A stretch of 51,230 nucleotides of DNA, from assembly GCA_905479715.1 (NCBI GenBank), contig CAJQNR010000069.1:1-51230 (forward strand). Reading direction: 5' to 3'. Positions 35,001 to 43,918 of this stretch are shown one piece after another (the first letter of the stretch is position 1; each line of letters begins with the position of its first letter). Both the position numbers and the translations under genes were made by a program. A model generated the notes under the pieces. That model searched no databases. It saw nothing but the letters and a program-made list of their open reading frames with translations, and had not been told where the DNA came from. The stretch is from an uncultured Sphingorhabdus sp. Its GTDB lineage: Bacteria > Pseudomonadota > Alphaproteobacteria > Sphingomonadales > Sphingomonadaceae.

Positions 35001-35864
35001 ATGAAGATATTCGGTTTCACAATCCTTCTCGCCAGCGTTCTCATCAGCGCTCCGGTATCAGCGCAGGATAGCAATACGGACAAGCGGGTTGACCGGCTCG
35101 AACAGGAAATGCGTGCGATCCAGCGCAAGGTTTTCCCCGGCGGTTCCTCCCGCTTTTTCGAACCCGAAATCACCGCTGATGCCGACCCTGCTTCGTCCGG
35201 AACGACCAGCACGACTTCGGCCGTCACCGATCTGATCGCCCGTGTTGACGCGCTGGAATCCAGTCTTGCAAACCTCACGGGACGAGTGGAAGAAAACGGA
35301 TTTCGACTGAAAAAGATTGAAGACCAACTGGCCGCATCCGCGGCACCCGTGGCTAGCGCAACCAGCAGCACGGTCAGCGGATCAACCGCCGCAACCACAG
35401 CAGCGGCGTCAGAGGCTGCCCCCGATCCCAAGCGGGTTGCCGGGGTCGCCGCCATCGTCATGCCGGAAACTGGTGATGCTGCGGAAGATGCCTATATCTA
35501 TGGATATCGTTTGTGGGATGCCAAATTTTATCCCGAAGCGCAGGCCCAGTTGAAGAAAGCAGCCGAGGAACACCCCAACCATCGCCGCGCCAGCTTCGCC
35601 CAGAATTTGCTGGGCCGCGCCTATCTTGATGACGGCAAGCCCGCTCTGGCGTCGGTTGCGCTTTATGAAAATTACCAGAAACGGCCGCGCGGTGAACGCG
35701 CTCCCGATAGCCTCTATTTTCTGAGCACTGCGCTGGTGCAACTGGGCAAGAAGGACGATGCCTGCCGGGTATTGGCAGAAATGCAGGATGTCTATCCGGA
35801 TGTGGCCAGTGGACGGCTTGCTGACCGGGTTGCATCGGGCAAGGCTGCCGCCAACTGCAAATAG
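35001..35864 (+). CDS. cpoB: CpoB/YbgF-family periplasmic TPR protein
   Basis: A 287-residue exported protein. The signal peptide ends PVSAQ (about 21). A coiled coil (RVDRLEQEMRAIQRKV, and DALESSLANLTGRVEENG) precedes a TPR region of about 150-280 (DAYIYGYRLWDAKFYPEAQ, ALVQLGKKDDACRVL). CpoB/YbgF couples Tol-Pal constriction to peptidoglycan synthesis at the septum. The tol-pal genes are not in this window, but tilS follows 3 bp downstream and ftsH after that, the order usual in alphaproteobacteria. Confidence 0.85.
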   Translation: MKIFGFTILLASVLISAPVSAQDSNTDKRVDRLEQEMRAIQRKVFPGGSSRFFEPEITADADPASSGTTSTTSAVTDLIARVDALESSLANLTGRVEENGFRLKKIEDQLAASAAPVASATSSTVSGSTAATTAAASEAAPDPKRVAGVAAIVMPETGDAAEDAYIYGYRLWDAKFYPEAQAQLKKAAEEHPNHRRASFAQNLLGRAYLDDGKPALASVALYENYQKRPRGERAPDSLYFLSTALVQLGKKDDACRVLAEMQDVYPDVASGRLADRVASGKAAANCK

Positions 35865-35867
35865 CGC

Positions 35868-36830
35868 ATGGACAATGAAACTGCCTCGCTCCGGAAAGAT
35901 TTTGTCGAGGCGGTTTCTCGGCTGATCCCCGCGTTTGAATCAAATGACCAGAAACTCGGTCTCGCCGTTTCCGGCGGTCCCGACAGTCTGGCCCTGTTAT
36001 TATTGGCATTTGAGACCTATCCGGGAAGAATTGCCGCTGCGACCGTCGATCATGGCTTGCGCCCTGCAGCAAGGGCGGAAGCGGAATTTGTCGCGTCGAT
36101 ATGCGACCAGCGGTCGATCCCCCATGCAATCCTCCGACCGGTCGTTCCGATCCGCGGCAGCATTCAGTCCGCAGCACGACGCGCGCGCTATGGATTGCTC
36201 CATGACTGGATGAAAGACCATCATGTCGATTGGCTGGCGACCGCCCATCATGCGGATGATCAACTGGAAACCATGATCATGCGCATATTGCGTGGCAGCG
36301 GCATCGACGGGATGTCCGGTATCCGGGAGAAACGAAACAATATAGTCCGGCCCCTGCTCCATTTTCGGAAGTCCGCACTAATCTCCTATGTCGCCAGCCA
36401 CGGCATCGAGGCGGTCGACGACCCGTCCAACGCCGATCAGGGCTATGATCGCGTGCGCGTGCGCAATGCGCTCAAGGATCTTGAAGGATTTGACACCAGC
36501 CTCGCCAGCCAGAGCGCCAGCGCGCTAGGCTCTGCCCGGGAGGCGATCGAGTGGCATGTCGACCAGCTTGCGGCCGAATATGTCAAAAGCGCGGATGACG
36601 GTTGCGCGCTGTCCAAAATCGGTTTCCCGCACGAGATCGAGCGTCGCCTGCTGCTCAAATGCCTGCATATCTGCGATCCCGCCCTGTCCCCGCGCGGCAA
36701 TCAGGTCGACCAGACGATCCACGCCCTGCAACGCGGCGAAACCGTCACTCTCGGAAACATTCTGTGCCGGGGCGGAGAGAAATGGACGTTTCGGACCGCG
36801 CCGAAGCGCCGGAACAGCCAAATTCCCTGA
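35868..36830 (+). CDS. tilS: tRNA(Ile)-lysidine synthase
   Basis: A 320-residue TilS. The ATP-pyrophosphatase P-loop is AVSGGPDSLALLLLAF (SGGPDS, 35-40); downstream motifs are TVDHGLRPAARAEAEFVA and ATAHHADDQLETMIMRILRGSG. It makes lysidine at C34 of the tRNA that reads AUA, so is essential in this lineage. The C-terminal domain is short, as in many alphaproteobacteria. Start 3 bp after cpoB, in the same operon. Confidence 0.95.
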   Translation: MDNETASLRKDFVEAVSRLIPAFESNDQKLGLAVSGGPDSLALLLLAFETYPGRIAAATVDHGLRPAARAEAEFVASICDQRSIPHAILRPVVPIRGSIQSAARRARYGLLHDWMKDHHVDWLATAHHADDQLETMIMRILRGSGIDGMSGIREKRNNIVRPLLHFRKSALISYVASHGIEAVDDPSNADQGYDRVRVRNALKDLEGFDTSLASQSASALGSAREAIEWHVDQLAAEYVKSADDGCALSKIGFPHEIERRLLLKCLHICDPALSPRGNQVDQTIHALQRGETVTLGNILCRGGEKWTFRTAPKRRNSQIP

Positions 36831-36986
36831 TTCTGTCCTATTCCGGGCCGACCCGATTACTCTGATCGGTAAAAACATTGGTGTTCATATTGTCATCCGC
36901 CGCAAAAGGACTATCTTTAGTCTAAGGAAAATCGCGGCCTTATCCCTATCATCCGCCGCACCAACGATTACAGGACAATTTGCGTA

Positions 36987-38939
36987 ATGAATGACGAACA
37001 GGATCCCAAAGAAAACCCGTGGATGAAAAGCATGTTCATCTGGGCCGGTGTCATTGTAGCGCTGCTGCTGACCGTTTCGATGTTTGGTGCCGGCACCGCA
37101 ACCGATGCGGGAACGGGAATCAGCTATTCTTCATTCCGCAACAAGGTGGAAGAAGGCAGCGTCAAAAGCGTTGCCATCGCGCCGGACCAGATCACCGGCG
37201 AACTCACCAACGGCGACCGATTCTCGACAACGCCAGTCGGCAGCGATCCTTCGTTGGTAACGCTGCTTGATGAAAAGGGCGTCGAATATAGCGGCAAGGC
37301 ACAGGAACAGGCGAGCATCTGGCAGATCATTCTCGTCCAGTCCCTGCCCTTCCTGCTGATCCTCGGCATCGCCTTTTTCGTGCTGCGCCAAATGCAGAAG
37401 GGCAGCGGTTCCGGAGCGATGGGCTTTGGCAAGTCCAAGGCGAAACTGCTGACCGAAAAGCAGGGCAAGGTCACCTTTGCCGATGTCGCCGGTATCGACG
37501 AAGCTCGCGAAGAGCTCGAAGAGATTGTCGAATTTCTGAAAAATCCCGGTCGTTTCGCCAAGCTTGGCGGCCAGATTCCGAAAGGCGCGCTGCTGGTCGG
37601 TTCGCCCGGTACGGGTAAAACCCTGCTGGCCCGCGCCATTGCGGGCGAAGCTGGCGTGCCCTTTTTCTCGATCTCCGGTTCCGACTTTGTCGAAATGTTT
37701 GTCGGTGTCGGTGCGAGCCGTGTCCGTGACATGTTCGAACAGGCGAAGAAAAACGCACCATGCATCGTCTTCATCGATGAAATCGACGCCGTCGGTCGCC
37801 ATCGTGGCGCCGGTCTCGGCAACGGCAATGACGAACGCGAACAGACGCTGAACCAGCTGCTGGTCGAAATGGACGGTTTCGAGGCGAACGAAGGCATCAT
37901 CATCATCGCCGCGACCAACCGTCCCGACGTGCTTGACCCTGCCCTCCTCCGTCCGGGCCGCTTTGACCGTCAGGTTGTCGTACCACGCCCCGATATCGAA
38001 GGGCGCGAAAAGATCCTTGCCGTGCATATGAAGAAAGTGCCTTTGGCACCCGACGTCGATGCCCGCACCATTGCCCGTGGTACCCCCGGATTCTCCGGTG
38101 CTGACCTGGCCAATCTGGTCAACGAGGCTGCCTTGATGGCGGCGCGCCGTGGCAAGCGGATGGTCGCGATGAGCGAGTTCGAGGATGCCAAGGACAAGGT
38201 CATGATGGGCACCGAACGCAAGTCGATGGTGATGACCGAAGACGAGAAGAAGATGACCGCTTATCACGAAGCCGGCCATGCCCTGGTATCGGTGCACGAA
38301 CCGGCTTCCGATCCGATCCACAAGGCGACGATCATCCCCCGTGGCCGCGCGCTTGGTATGGTCATGCGCCTGCCGGAACGCGACAATTACAGCTATCACC
38401 GCGATAAGATGCATGCCAATCTGGCGGTATCGATGGGCGGTCGCGTCGCCGAGGAAATCATCTTCGGCTATGACAAGGTCTCCTCCGGTGCCTCCGGTGA
38501 TATCCAGTATGCGACGAAACTCGCGCGCGACATGGTCACCCAGTGGGGCATGTCCGATCTGATGGGGCCGCTGCAATATGAAGAGGAACAGGGCGAAACC
38601 TTCCTCGGCTATTCGCAATCCCAGCGCGTCCATATGTCGGACGAAACCGCGAAGAAGATCGATCTGGAAATCCGCAAGCTGATCGACGACAGCTATGACC
38701 GGGCGAAACAGGTGCTGACCGAGAACGAGAAACAGCTCCACGCTCTCGCCAATGCACTGCTCGAATATGAGACCCTGTCGGGAGAAGAAATCGACGAGAT
38801 CGTCGAGACCGGCAAGTTGAAACGTCCGGCTGGTGATGTTGCCAAACCGAGCGTTGTCCCATCGGTTGGCGGATCCATCCCCAAGACCGGCCGGAAGAAA
38901 AAGGGCCCGTTTGGCGACCCCAAACCGCAAGGCGCCTAG
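36987..38939 (+). CDS. ftsH: ATP-dependent zinc metalloprotease FtsH
   Basis: A 650-residue membrane AAA+ protease. Two membrane helices (about 15-33 and 110-132) flank a small periplasmic domain. The AAA module has Walker [15 protein letters not shown] (about 204-217), Walker [16 protein letters not shown] (with DEID near 264), and the second region of homology [20 protein letters not shown]. The zinc site is [10 protein letters not shown] (HEAGH near 426). It degrades membrane and short-lived proteins such as RpoH and LpxC. The basic, Gly/Pro-rich tail is dispensable in homologues. The terminator at 38968 follows. Confidence 0.97.
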   Translation: MNDEQDPKENPWMKSMFIWAGVIVALLLTVSMFGAGTATDAGTGISYSSFRNKVEEGSVKSVAIAPDQITGELTNGDRFSTTPVGSDPSLVTLLDEKGVEYSGKAQEQASIWQIILVQSLPFLLILGIAFFVLRQMQKGSGSGAMGFGKSKAKLLTEKQGKVTFADVAGIDEAREELEEIVEFLKNPGRFAKLGGQIPKGALLVGSPGTGKTLLARAIAGEAGVPFFSISGSDFVEMFVGVGASRVRDMFEQAKKNAPCIVFIDEIDAVGRHRGAGLGNGNDEREQTLNQLLVEMDGFEANEGIIIIAATNRPDVLDPALLRPGRFDRQVVVPRPDIEGREKILAVHMKKVPLAPDVDARTIARGTPGFSGADLANLVNEAALMAARRGKRMVAMSEFEDAKDKVMMGTERKSMVMTEDEKKMTAYHEAGHALVSVHEPASDPIHKATIIPRGRALGMVMRLPERDNYSYHRDKMHANLAVSMGGRVAEEIIFGYDKVSSGASGDIQYATKLARDMVTQWGMSDLMGPLQYEEEQGETFLGYSQSQRVHMSDETAKKIDLEIRKLIDDSYDRAKQVLTENEKQLHALANALLEYETLSGEEIDEIVETGKLKRPAGDVAKPSVVPSVGGSIPKTGRKKKGPFGDPKPQGA

Positions 38940-38967
38940 CCCGGCTTTTCCGGACAGCACAGACACA

Positions 38968-39010
38968 AAAGAAAATGCCGCCCGGAAAATATTCCGGCGG
39001 CCTTTTCTTT
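38968..39010. terminator. Bidirectional terminator between ftsH and rpoZ
   Basis: AAAGAAAAtGCCGCC-GGAA pairs with TTCC-GGCGGCcTTTTCTTT around the loop AATA, about 19 bp with one mismatch and one bulge. The A run on one side and T run on the other give a U tail in both directions, which suits the convergent ftsH and rpoZ transcripts. Confidence 0.8.
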
Positions 39011-39044
39011 GTCTCGAATATTCCTGCGCGGTTACGCAGACAGA

Positions 39045-39392
39045 TTAGCGGCGACCATAGTCTCCGGCAACACCGGCACTGCGCGGTGGTGCAGCAGCGG
39101 TAAGACGCAGCGCCTCAGCCGACTGGCTGATCGAACCAATTTCATCCGGCGTATCATCATCATCGATGAGAACCTTCTGCAGCGATTGGATCAGGCTTTC
39201 TTCAAGATCCTTCGGCTTGATGGTTTCTTCTGCGATTTCGCGCAGCGCCACAACCGGGTTTTTATCGCGATCGCGGTCGACAGTCAGCTCTTCGCCGCCT
39301 GAAATCTCACGTGCGCGCTGGGCAGCGAACAACACCAGATCAAACCGGTTTGTTACTTTATCAACGCAATCTTCAACGGTAACGCGAGCCAT
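39045..39392 (-). CDS. rpoZ: DNA-directed RNA polymerase omega subunit
   Basis: A 115-residue omega subunit: [20 protein letters not shown], then [11 protein letters not shown] and the conserved [15 protein letters not shown]. It helps assemble RNA polymerase and is part of the ppGpp site. GGAG lies 6 nt before the ATG at 39392; an upstream in-frame ATG at 39413 is not preferred. It faces ftsH convergently. Confidence 0.95.
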   Translation of the reverse strand: MARVTVEDCVDKVTNRFDLVLFAAQRAREISGGEELTVDRDRDKNPVVALREIAEETIKPKDLEESLIQSLQKVLIDDDDTPDEIGSISQSAEALRLTAAAPPRSAGVAGDYGRR

Positions 39393-39552
39393 AAGCCGCT
39401 CCTGATTCTGCAAAGTTTTGGAAAAGAAGCCTGTATCTAGGGATATGGGTGGGATTTGTCAACAAATCCGGTAGCCACAAACATTCGCCGGCCAGCCGAT
39501 CGACCATCTAATGGTTTGTCGGTGCGCCGGTGATAATCTATGCCCTCGCCCC

Positions 39553-40764
39553 ATGGAAAGCCCCACTGTCAAAGACCCGAAATTACAACATGATCCACCG
39601 CAATGGTTTGATGTCGGCGAGAACCGGCTGCGGCTTGTCCGTGCCGCGTCTGTGCGGCTGTCGGCACTGATCGATGTGCTCGAAGCGGCGGAGAAAAATC
39701 TCAGGCTGTTCTTCTATATGTTTGAGGATGATCATACCGGCCGGCGGATTCTGGACATATTGATCGCGGCCTGCGAACGCGGCGTGGCTGTCGAAATGAT
39801 GGTCGACAGTTTCGGTTCCAATGGCGCCCCCCGGAGCTTTTTCGATCCGCTGATCGCTGCGGGTGGAAAGTTCAAGATTTTCAGCCCGCGCTTTTCCACC
39901 AGCTATTTTATCCGCAATCATCAGAAAATGATCATCGCCGACGATTGCTGCGCTCTGATTGGCGGTTTTAATATCGCCGACGATTATTTTAATGTGCCGC
40001 GGCCCGACGAGGACAGCAGCGCAGTAAAAGACAGCTGGGAAGATCTCGGTCTTCAGATCAAGGGGCCTGAAGTCGTCAATCTCGCCAGCTATTATCGCCT
40101 TTTGTCCAACTGGGTTTACCGCGACAATGGCAATATGCGCTCGCTGCGAAAGATGGTCCGTCACTGGGAGGCGGGCAATGGCCAGTTTCGCTGGTTGCTG
40201 GGCGGGCCGAGCAATCGCCTGAGCCGCTGGGCATGGGCGATCAAGAAAGATCTCGAACAGGGCTGCAGGCTCGATCTGGTGACCGCCTATTTTTCTCCGG
40301 GACAAGGACTGTTGCGACGAATAGGCGGCTTGTCCAAGCGCGGCGGGCAAAGCCGGATCATATTGCCCGGCAAAACCGACAATCCCGCTACTATCGGTGC
40401 CAGCCGGTTGCTTTACGGATATCTGCTGAAGCGCCACGCCCGTCTGTTCGAATATCAACCCAGACGGCTGCATACGAAACTGGTGATTGTTGATGATGCG
40501 GTTTACGTGGGCTCCGCCAATTTTGATTTGCGCAGCCTGTTTATCAATGTGGAAATGATGTTGCGAATCGAGGATGCGGAGTTTGCGAACCACGCGCGCG
40601 CGCTGGTCGACATTTTGCATGAACAGGCAGAAGCGATCACACCGGAACTGCACAAATCGCGGCGGACCCTTCTGAACAGGATCCGCTGGACGATATCCTA
40701 TTTTGTCGTGAATACACTCGACTATAGCGTGACCCGCAGGCTTAATTTCGGGGTCAAGAAATAG
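39553..40764 (+). CDS. Phospholipase D-family phosphatidyltransferase (cardiolipin synthase-like)
   Basis: A 403-residue protein with two HKD motifs: NHQKMIIADDCCALIGGFN (about 120-138) and LHTKLVIVDDAVYVGSANFD (about 310-330). It lacks the N-terminal membrane helices of ClsA, like the ClsB-type subfamily. The final part (RRTLLNRIRWTISYFVVNTL) may touch the membrane. Two HKD sites in one chain form one active site and join phosphatidyl groups; cardiolipin synthesis is the most likely role but other phospholipase D activity cannot be excluded. ATG at 39553 starts MESPTVKD; no strong ribosome-binding site. Confidence 0.87.
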   Translation: MESPTVKDPKLQHDPPQWFDVGENRLRLVRAASVRLSALIDVLEAAEKNLRLFFYMFEDDHTGRRILDILIAACERGVAVEMMVDSFGSNGAPRSFFDPLIAAGGKFKIFSPRFSTSYFIRNHQKMIIADDCCALIGGFNIADDYFNVPRPDEDSSAVKDSWEDLGLQIKGPEVVNLASYYRLLSNWVYRDNGNMRSLRKMVRHWEAGNGQFRWLLGGPSNRLSRWAWAIKKDLEQGCRLDLVTAYFSPGQGLLRRIGGLSKRGGQSRIILPGKTDNPATIGASRLLYGYLLKRHARLFEYQPRRLHTKLVIVDDAVYVGSANFDLRSLFINVEMMLRIEDAEFANHARALVDILHEQAEAITPELHKSRRTLLNRIRWTISYFVVNTLDYSVTRRLNFGVKK

Positions 40765-40924
40765 GTCCGTCTTTCTCCAATTGGCGGATTTCCAGCCTCC
40801 CAACAACATTTTGTCGCAGGAAGAGAATCGTTCACCGCAATCCGCGATTATGCCTCTGTTAAGACTGAGTCCCTTAGCTAGGAAGGACAATGTACTTTCC
40901 AACATCAGATGATCGGCAGCACCC

Positions 40925-42016
40925 ATGATCCAGTTTCGCCATATATTGATATTGCTGCTCACCACCGTGTTGAGCGCATGCGTGTCTGCTTCAAGCCGGC
41001 CAGCGGTTGAACAGTCGAATAGCCCGCCCCTGGTCTATCAGAATCCTGCACCGTCGAACCCTCCGCGCGCGCAGACGTCTCGCGAGCGGCCCGATCCGGC
41101 TCTGGTCCGGGAAATTGCAGACCTGTGGCGGAGTTTTCCCGGGAAAACCGGGATTGCGGTCAGACGGATCGATGGAGAGTGGGAATTCGGTCACCGGATG
41201 GATCAATATTTTCCCCAGCAGAGTGTGTCCAAGCTCTGGGTCGCCCTGACCATGCTCGACAAGATCGACCGGGGCCAGGCCTCGCTGTCGGACCCCATCC
41301 GTATCAGCAAGGAAGACCTGACCGTCTTTCACCAGCCGATGGCGGTTGAAGTGGAGAAGAACGGCGCCGTTGTAAAAACCGTCTATACATTGCTCGAAAA
41401 GGCACTGGCGAGCAGCGACAATACCGCAAATGATTCCCTGCTTCGTCATGCGGGCGGCCCGGAAGCCGTGCGCAAATTCATCGCCAAAAACGATCTCGGA
41501 AAAATTCGCTTTGGGCCCGGCGAACGGCTCCTGCAAAGCGGAATTGCGGGAATGGAATGGAAGCAGAATCTGTCCTACCGGCGCACCTTCTATGCTGCCC
41601 GGGCCAAAGTACCGGTCGAGCGGCGACGACAAGCACTCGACGCCTATCTCGCCGATCCGGTTGACGGGGCGAGTCCGCAGGCCATTGTCCACGCGCTCGA
41701 CAAACTGGCCCGTGGCAAATTGCTCTCCGAAAATTCAACCCGATTGGTGCAATCCATTTTGAAACGCACCCGAAGCGGACCGAACCGGTTGAAGGCCGGC
41801 GTGCCTGCTGGCTGGGAATTCTTGCATAAGACCGGTACCGGTCAGGTTCTGGGGCCCGTAGCAACCGGTTATAATGATGTTGGTATCATGACCGCTCCCG
41901 ATGGAACCCGCTATGCGGTAGCCGTGATGCTCGGTGACACAACCGCTTCCATTCCCGAACGCATGCGGCTGATGCAGGCGGTTGCCAGAGCCGTCGCCCG
42001 CTATCATCGCGGCTAG
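40925..42016 (+). CDS. Lipoprotein of the class A beta-lactamase/penicillin-binding fold
   Basis: A 363-residue lipoprotein (lipobox LSAC, Cys 19). A Pro-rich spacer (about 30-60) precedes the serine hydrolase. The three catalytic boxes are present: SVSK (Ser 100, Lys 103), SDN (Ser 164-Asn 166) and KTG (302-304). EWKQN at 211-215 has the spacing of the class A Glu166-Asn170 pair, although the intervals between boxes are larger than in TEM-type enzymes. It may be a beta-lactamase or a peptidoglycan hydrolase; activity cannot be settled by eye. The gene is convergent with a small lipoprotein gene 3 bp on. Confidence 0.75.
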   Translation: MIQFRHILILLLTTVLSACVSASSRPAVEQSNSPPLVYQNPAPSNPPRAQTSRERPDPALVREIADLWRSFPGKTGIAVRRIDGEWEFGHRMDQYFPQQSVSKLWVALTMLDKIDRGQASLSDPIRISKEDLTVFHQPMAVEVEKNGAVVKTVYTLLEKALASSDNTANDSLLRHAGGPEAVRKFIAKNDLGKIRFGPGERLLQSGIAGMEWKQNLSYRRTFYAARAKVPVERRRQALDAYLADPVDGASPQAIVHALDKLARGKLLSENSTRLVQSILKRTRSGPNRLKAGVPAGWEFLHKTGTGQVLGPVATGYNDVGIMTAPDGTRYAVAVMLGDTTASIPERMRLMQAVARAVARYHRG

Positions 42017-42019
42017 CGC

Positions 42020-42214
42020 CTAGTTGGACTCAGCGGGAGCCGTTTCCCCATTGCCGATCGTTTCGGGTGGCGCGTTGCGCTCGTCGAGCATTTTCGCCGC
42101 CTCATCCAGTGCTTTCGCTTCGCCGACGGTTACACCGCCGGGGCCGGGATCATTTTGGGCGGGACCGCAAGCGGTCAGTCCGGACAGGATCATGAGGGAC
42201 AAAATGCGTTTCAT
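42020..42214 (-). CDS. Small lipoprotein, unknown function
   Basis: A 64-residue protein: MKRILSLMILSGLTACG is a type II signal peptide with lipobox LTAC (Cys 16), and the mature 49 residues are acidic and low in complexity (VGEAKALDEAAKMLDERN). Nothing is recognisable beyond that. It ends 3 bp from the stop of the beta-lactamase-fold gene. An Ala-rich lipoprotein gene lies just upstream on the same strand. Confidence 0.65.
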   Translation of the reverse strand: MKRILSLMILSGLTACGPAQNDPGPGGVTVGEAKALDEAAKMLDERNAPPETIGNGETAPAESN

Positions 42215-42252
42215 TGCGTCTCCATAAAAGCAATTCCTGCCGAACCAAAGAC

Positions 42253-42285
42253 AAAAAAAAGGGCCGCTCGAAGGCAGCCCTTTTT
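42253..42285 (-). terminator. Terminator of the Ala-rich lipoprotein gene
   Basis: Read on the minus strand, AAAAAGGGCTGC pairs with GCGGCCCTTTTT around a short loop, about 12 bp, followed by a run of T. It begins about 20 bp after the stop of the lipoprotein gene at 42306. Confidence 0.8.
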
Positions 42286-42305
42286 CCAGTAATTTAAGCA
42301 GAAGC

Positions 42306-42662
42306 TTAGTTGACTGCTTTTTTCGCAGCTTCAGCAGCTTTGTCTACTGCAGCGTTTGCAGCATCCTTGGCAGCGCTACCCGCAGCGTCTGCAGCAGCAC
42401 CGGCAGCTTTAGCAGCGTCGCCAGCAGCATCAGCAGCTTCGGCAGCAGCTTCACCAGCTTCTGCAGTTGCTTCAGCAGTCGCTTCGCCCATGGCATCGGC
42501 TGCGCCTTCAGCGGCATCCATTGCATCATCGGCAGCTTCTTCAGCGGTTGCTTCCGTGCCTTCTACTGCTTCTTCCGCACCGGTTTCAGCATTTTCTGCG
42601 CCTGAGCATGCAGCCAGGCCGAGTGCAGCGGCCAAAACGATAGATGTTGTAACTTTTTTCAT
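42306..42662 (-). CDS. Ala/Glu-rich helical lipoprotein
   Basis: A 118-residue protein. MKKVTTSIVLAAALGLAACS gives a lipoprotein signal (lipobox LAAC, Cys 19). From about residue 25 almost every residue is Ala, Glu, Asp, Lys or Gly in a repeated AEAADAAGDAAKAAG-like pattern, which should form one long amphipathic helix, acidic first and basic at the end. This is Lpp-like in principle but with no confirmed homology. The repeated GCAGC DNA can mutate by slippage. It has its own terminator; the promoter region (42663-42898) also serves the divergent methionine operon. Confidence 0.75.
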   Translation of the reverse strand: MKKVTTSIVLAAALGLAACSGAENAETGAEEAVEGTEATAEEAADDAMDAAEGAADAMGEATAEATAEAGEAAAEAADAAGDAAKAAGAAADAAGSAAKDAANAAVDKAAEAAKKAVN

Positions 42663-42859
42663 TGGGGTAAACCTTTGTTTTATTCCTCAAAAAACCACGC
42701 AAAACAGAAGGATTTTCACCTCTAATGTCCCGCGGTGCGTATAACTAGCGTTTTGACCGAATGAACGCAATGAAGAACCGATTGTGGCATTTTCGTTACC
42801 TGTAAATTCTGCTCTCTTTGCGATCCCAAACAAATCGCAACCCTATAAAATCAAGCCGA

Positions 42860-42888
42860 TTGACCAGATATAAAGATTTCTTTATATA
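42860..42888 (+). promoter_or_regulatory. Promoter with perfect palindromic operator of the methionine-cycle operon
   Basis: TTGACC (42860-42865) and TATATA (42883-42888) are 17 bp apart, a near-consensus sigma-70 promoter. Between and partly over them lies ATATAAAGA-TT-TCTTTATAT (42868-42887), a perfect 9-bp inverted repeat with a 2-bp spacer. A regulator bound here blocks RNA polymerase directly. The ArsR-type regulator encoded 11 bp downstream is the natural candidate. Confidence 0.8.
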
Positions 42889-42898
42889 GCTGTCCGCA

Positions 42899-43918
42899 AT
42901 GGATCATATTTTAAACATATTTCGCGCGCTGGCCGACCCTACGCGATTGCGAATCGTTTTGCTGCTGCAGAAAATGGAGCTGGCGGTTGGTGAGCTCGCG
43001 CAGATATTGAACCAGAGTCAGCCGCGCATATCGCGCCACATCAGAATATTGGACGAAGCCGGGCTGGCAGAACGGCGAAAGGAAGGCAGCTGGGTTTTCC
43101 TGAAACCCGGGCCCGCATCCGAACTCGCAATATTGGGGCGCATTTTCCGGTCGGACAAGGTTGCAAAATCCGATCAGGCTCTGGAGGATCAAGCACAACT
43201 GTCACTGGTCCGCAAAGCGCGTGCGGAGATGGCGGAGCAATATTTCTCTGCCCATGCCGAAGAATGGGATGCGATCCGGTCGCTGCATTTGCCCGAAGCA
43301 GATGTCGAGCGGGCGATGCTCGCCCTGCTGCGGGACACGCAACTCGGCAAGATGCTGGACATCGGAACCGGAACGGGGCGGATGGTTGAACTGTTCGGCC
43401 CATCGGCCCAATCGGTCATCGCGCTTGATAAAAGCCCTGAAATGTTAAGGCTCGCTCGCGCGAAACTGCTCGAAAGCGAGAATGAGAACGGATCGGATCT
43501 GGTACGGAAAACCGAGTTGAAGCAAGGGGACTTCAACCAGTTGCCGGTGGCAAATGGCGCAGTCGACAGTGTCATTCTCCACCAGGTATTGCATTATGCC
43601 CAGCATCCGGAAGCGGTGCTGGTCGAGGTATGCCGGGTACTGAAATCCAATGGTATCGTCCTGATTGCGGATTTCGCGGCGCATGACCGGGAAGATTTGC
43701 GCACCGAACATGCCCACGCGCGGCTCGGCTTTAGCGATGACAGCATGAAACGCTGGCTCACCGCGTCAAAGCTCGAGCTGGTGCAAACCCGGACGCTGGA
43801 CGGGGGCGAGTTGACGGTAAAAATATGGGTCGCGAAAAAGTCCGCTATTTCCAGCCTGCATCCCGATTCCGACCAATTGATTTCCCAATCCGAGAATATG
43901 AAAAGAGCCACAGCATGA
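42899..43918 (+). CDS. sahR: ArsR-type regulator fused to a SAM-dependent methyltransferase fold (SahR-like)
   Basis: A 339-residue fusion. Residues 1-95 are an ArsR-type winged helix (ALADPTRLRIVLLLQKMELA, then LNQSQPRISRHIRILDEAGL) without metal-binding Cys/His clusters typical of SmtB. From about 140 there is a class I methyltransferase fold (MLDIGTGTGRMVELFGPSAQ, VIALDKSPEMLRLARAK). SahR regulators of the SAM cycle in proteobacteria have this type of sensor for S-adenosylhomocysteine; that match is by family knowledge and context. It begins an operon with metF and metH and lies 11 bp after a palindrome. No ribosome-binding site is visible, so the mRNA may be leaderless. Confidence 0.8.
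   Translation: MDHILNIFRALADPTRLRIVLLLQKMELAVGELAQILNQSQPRISRHIRILDEAGLAERRKEGSWVFLKPGPASELAILGRIFRSDKVAKSDQALEDQAQLSLVRKARAEMAEQYFSAHAEEWDAIRSLHLPEADVERAMLALLRDTQLGKMLDIGTGTGRMVELFGPSAQSVIALDKSPEMLRLARAKLLESENENGSDLVRKTELKQGDFNQLPVANGAVDSVILHQVLHYAQHPEAVLVEVCRVLKSNGIVLIADFAAHDREDLRTEHAHARLGFSDDSMKRWLTASKLELVQTRTLDGGELTVKIWVAKKSAISSLHPDSDQLISQSENMKRATA

Noticed and set aside
37131-38966. A 611-codon open frame on the minus strand opposite ftsH
   Set aside because: It mirrors the GC-rich codons of ftsH; its translation is low in hydrophobic cores, has no family resemblance and no ribosome-binding site.
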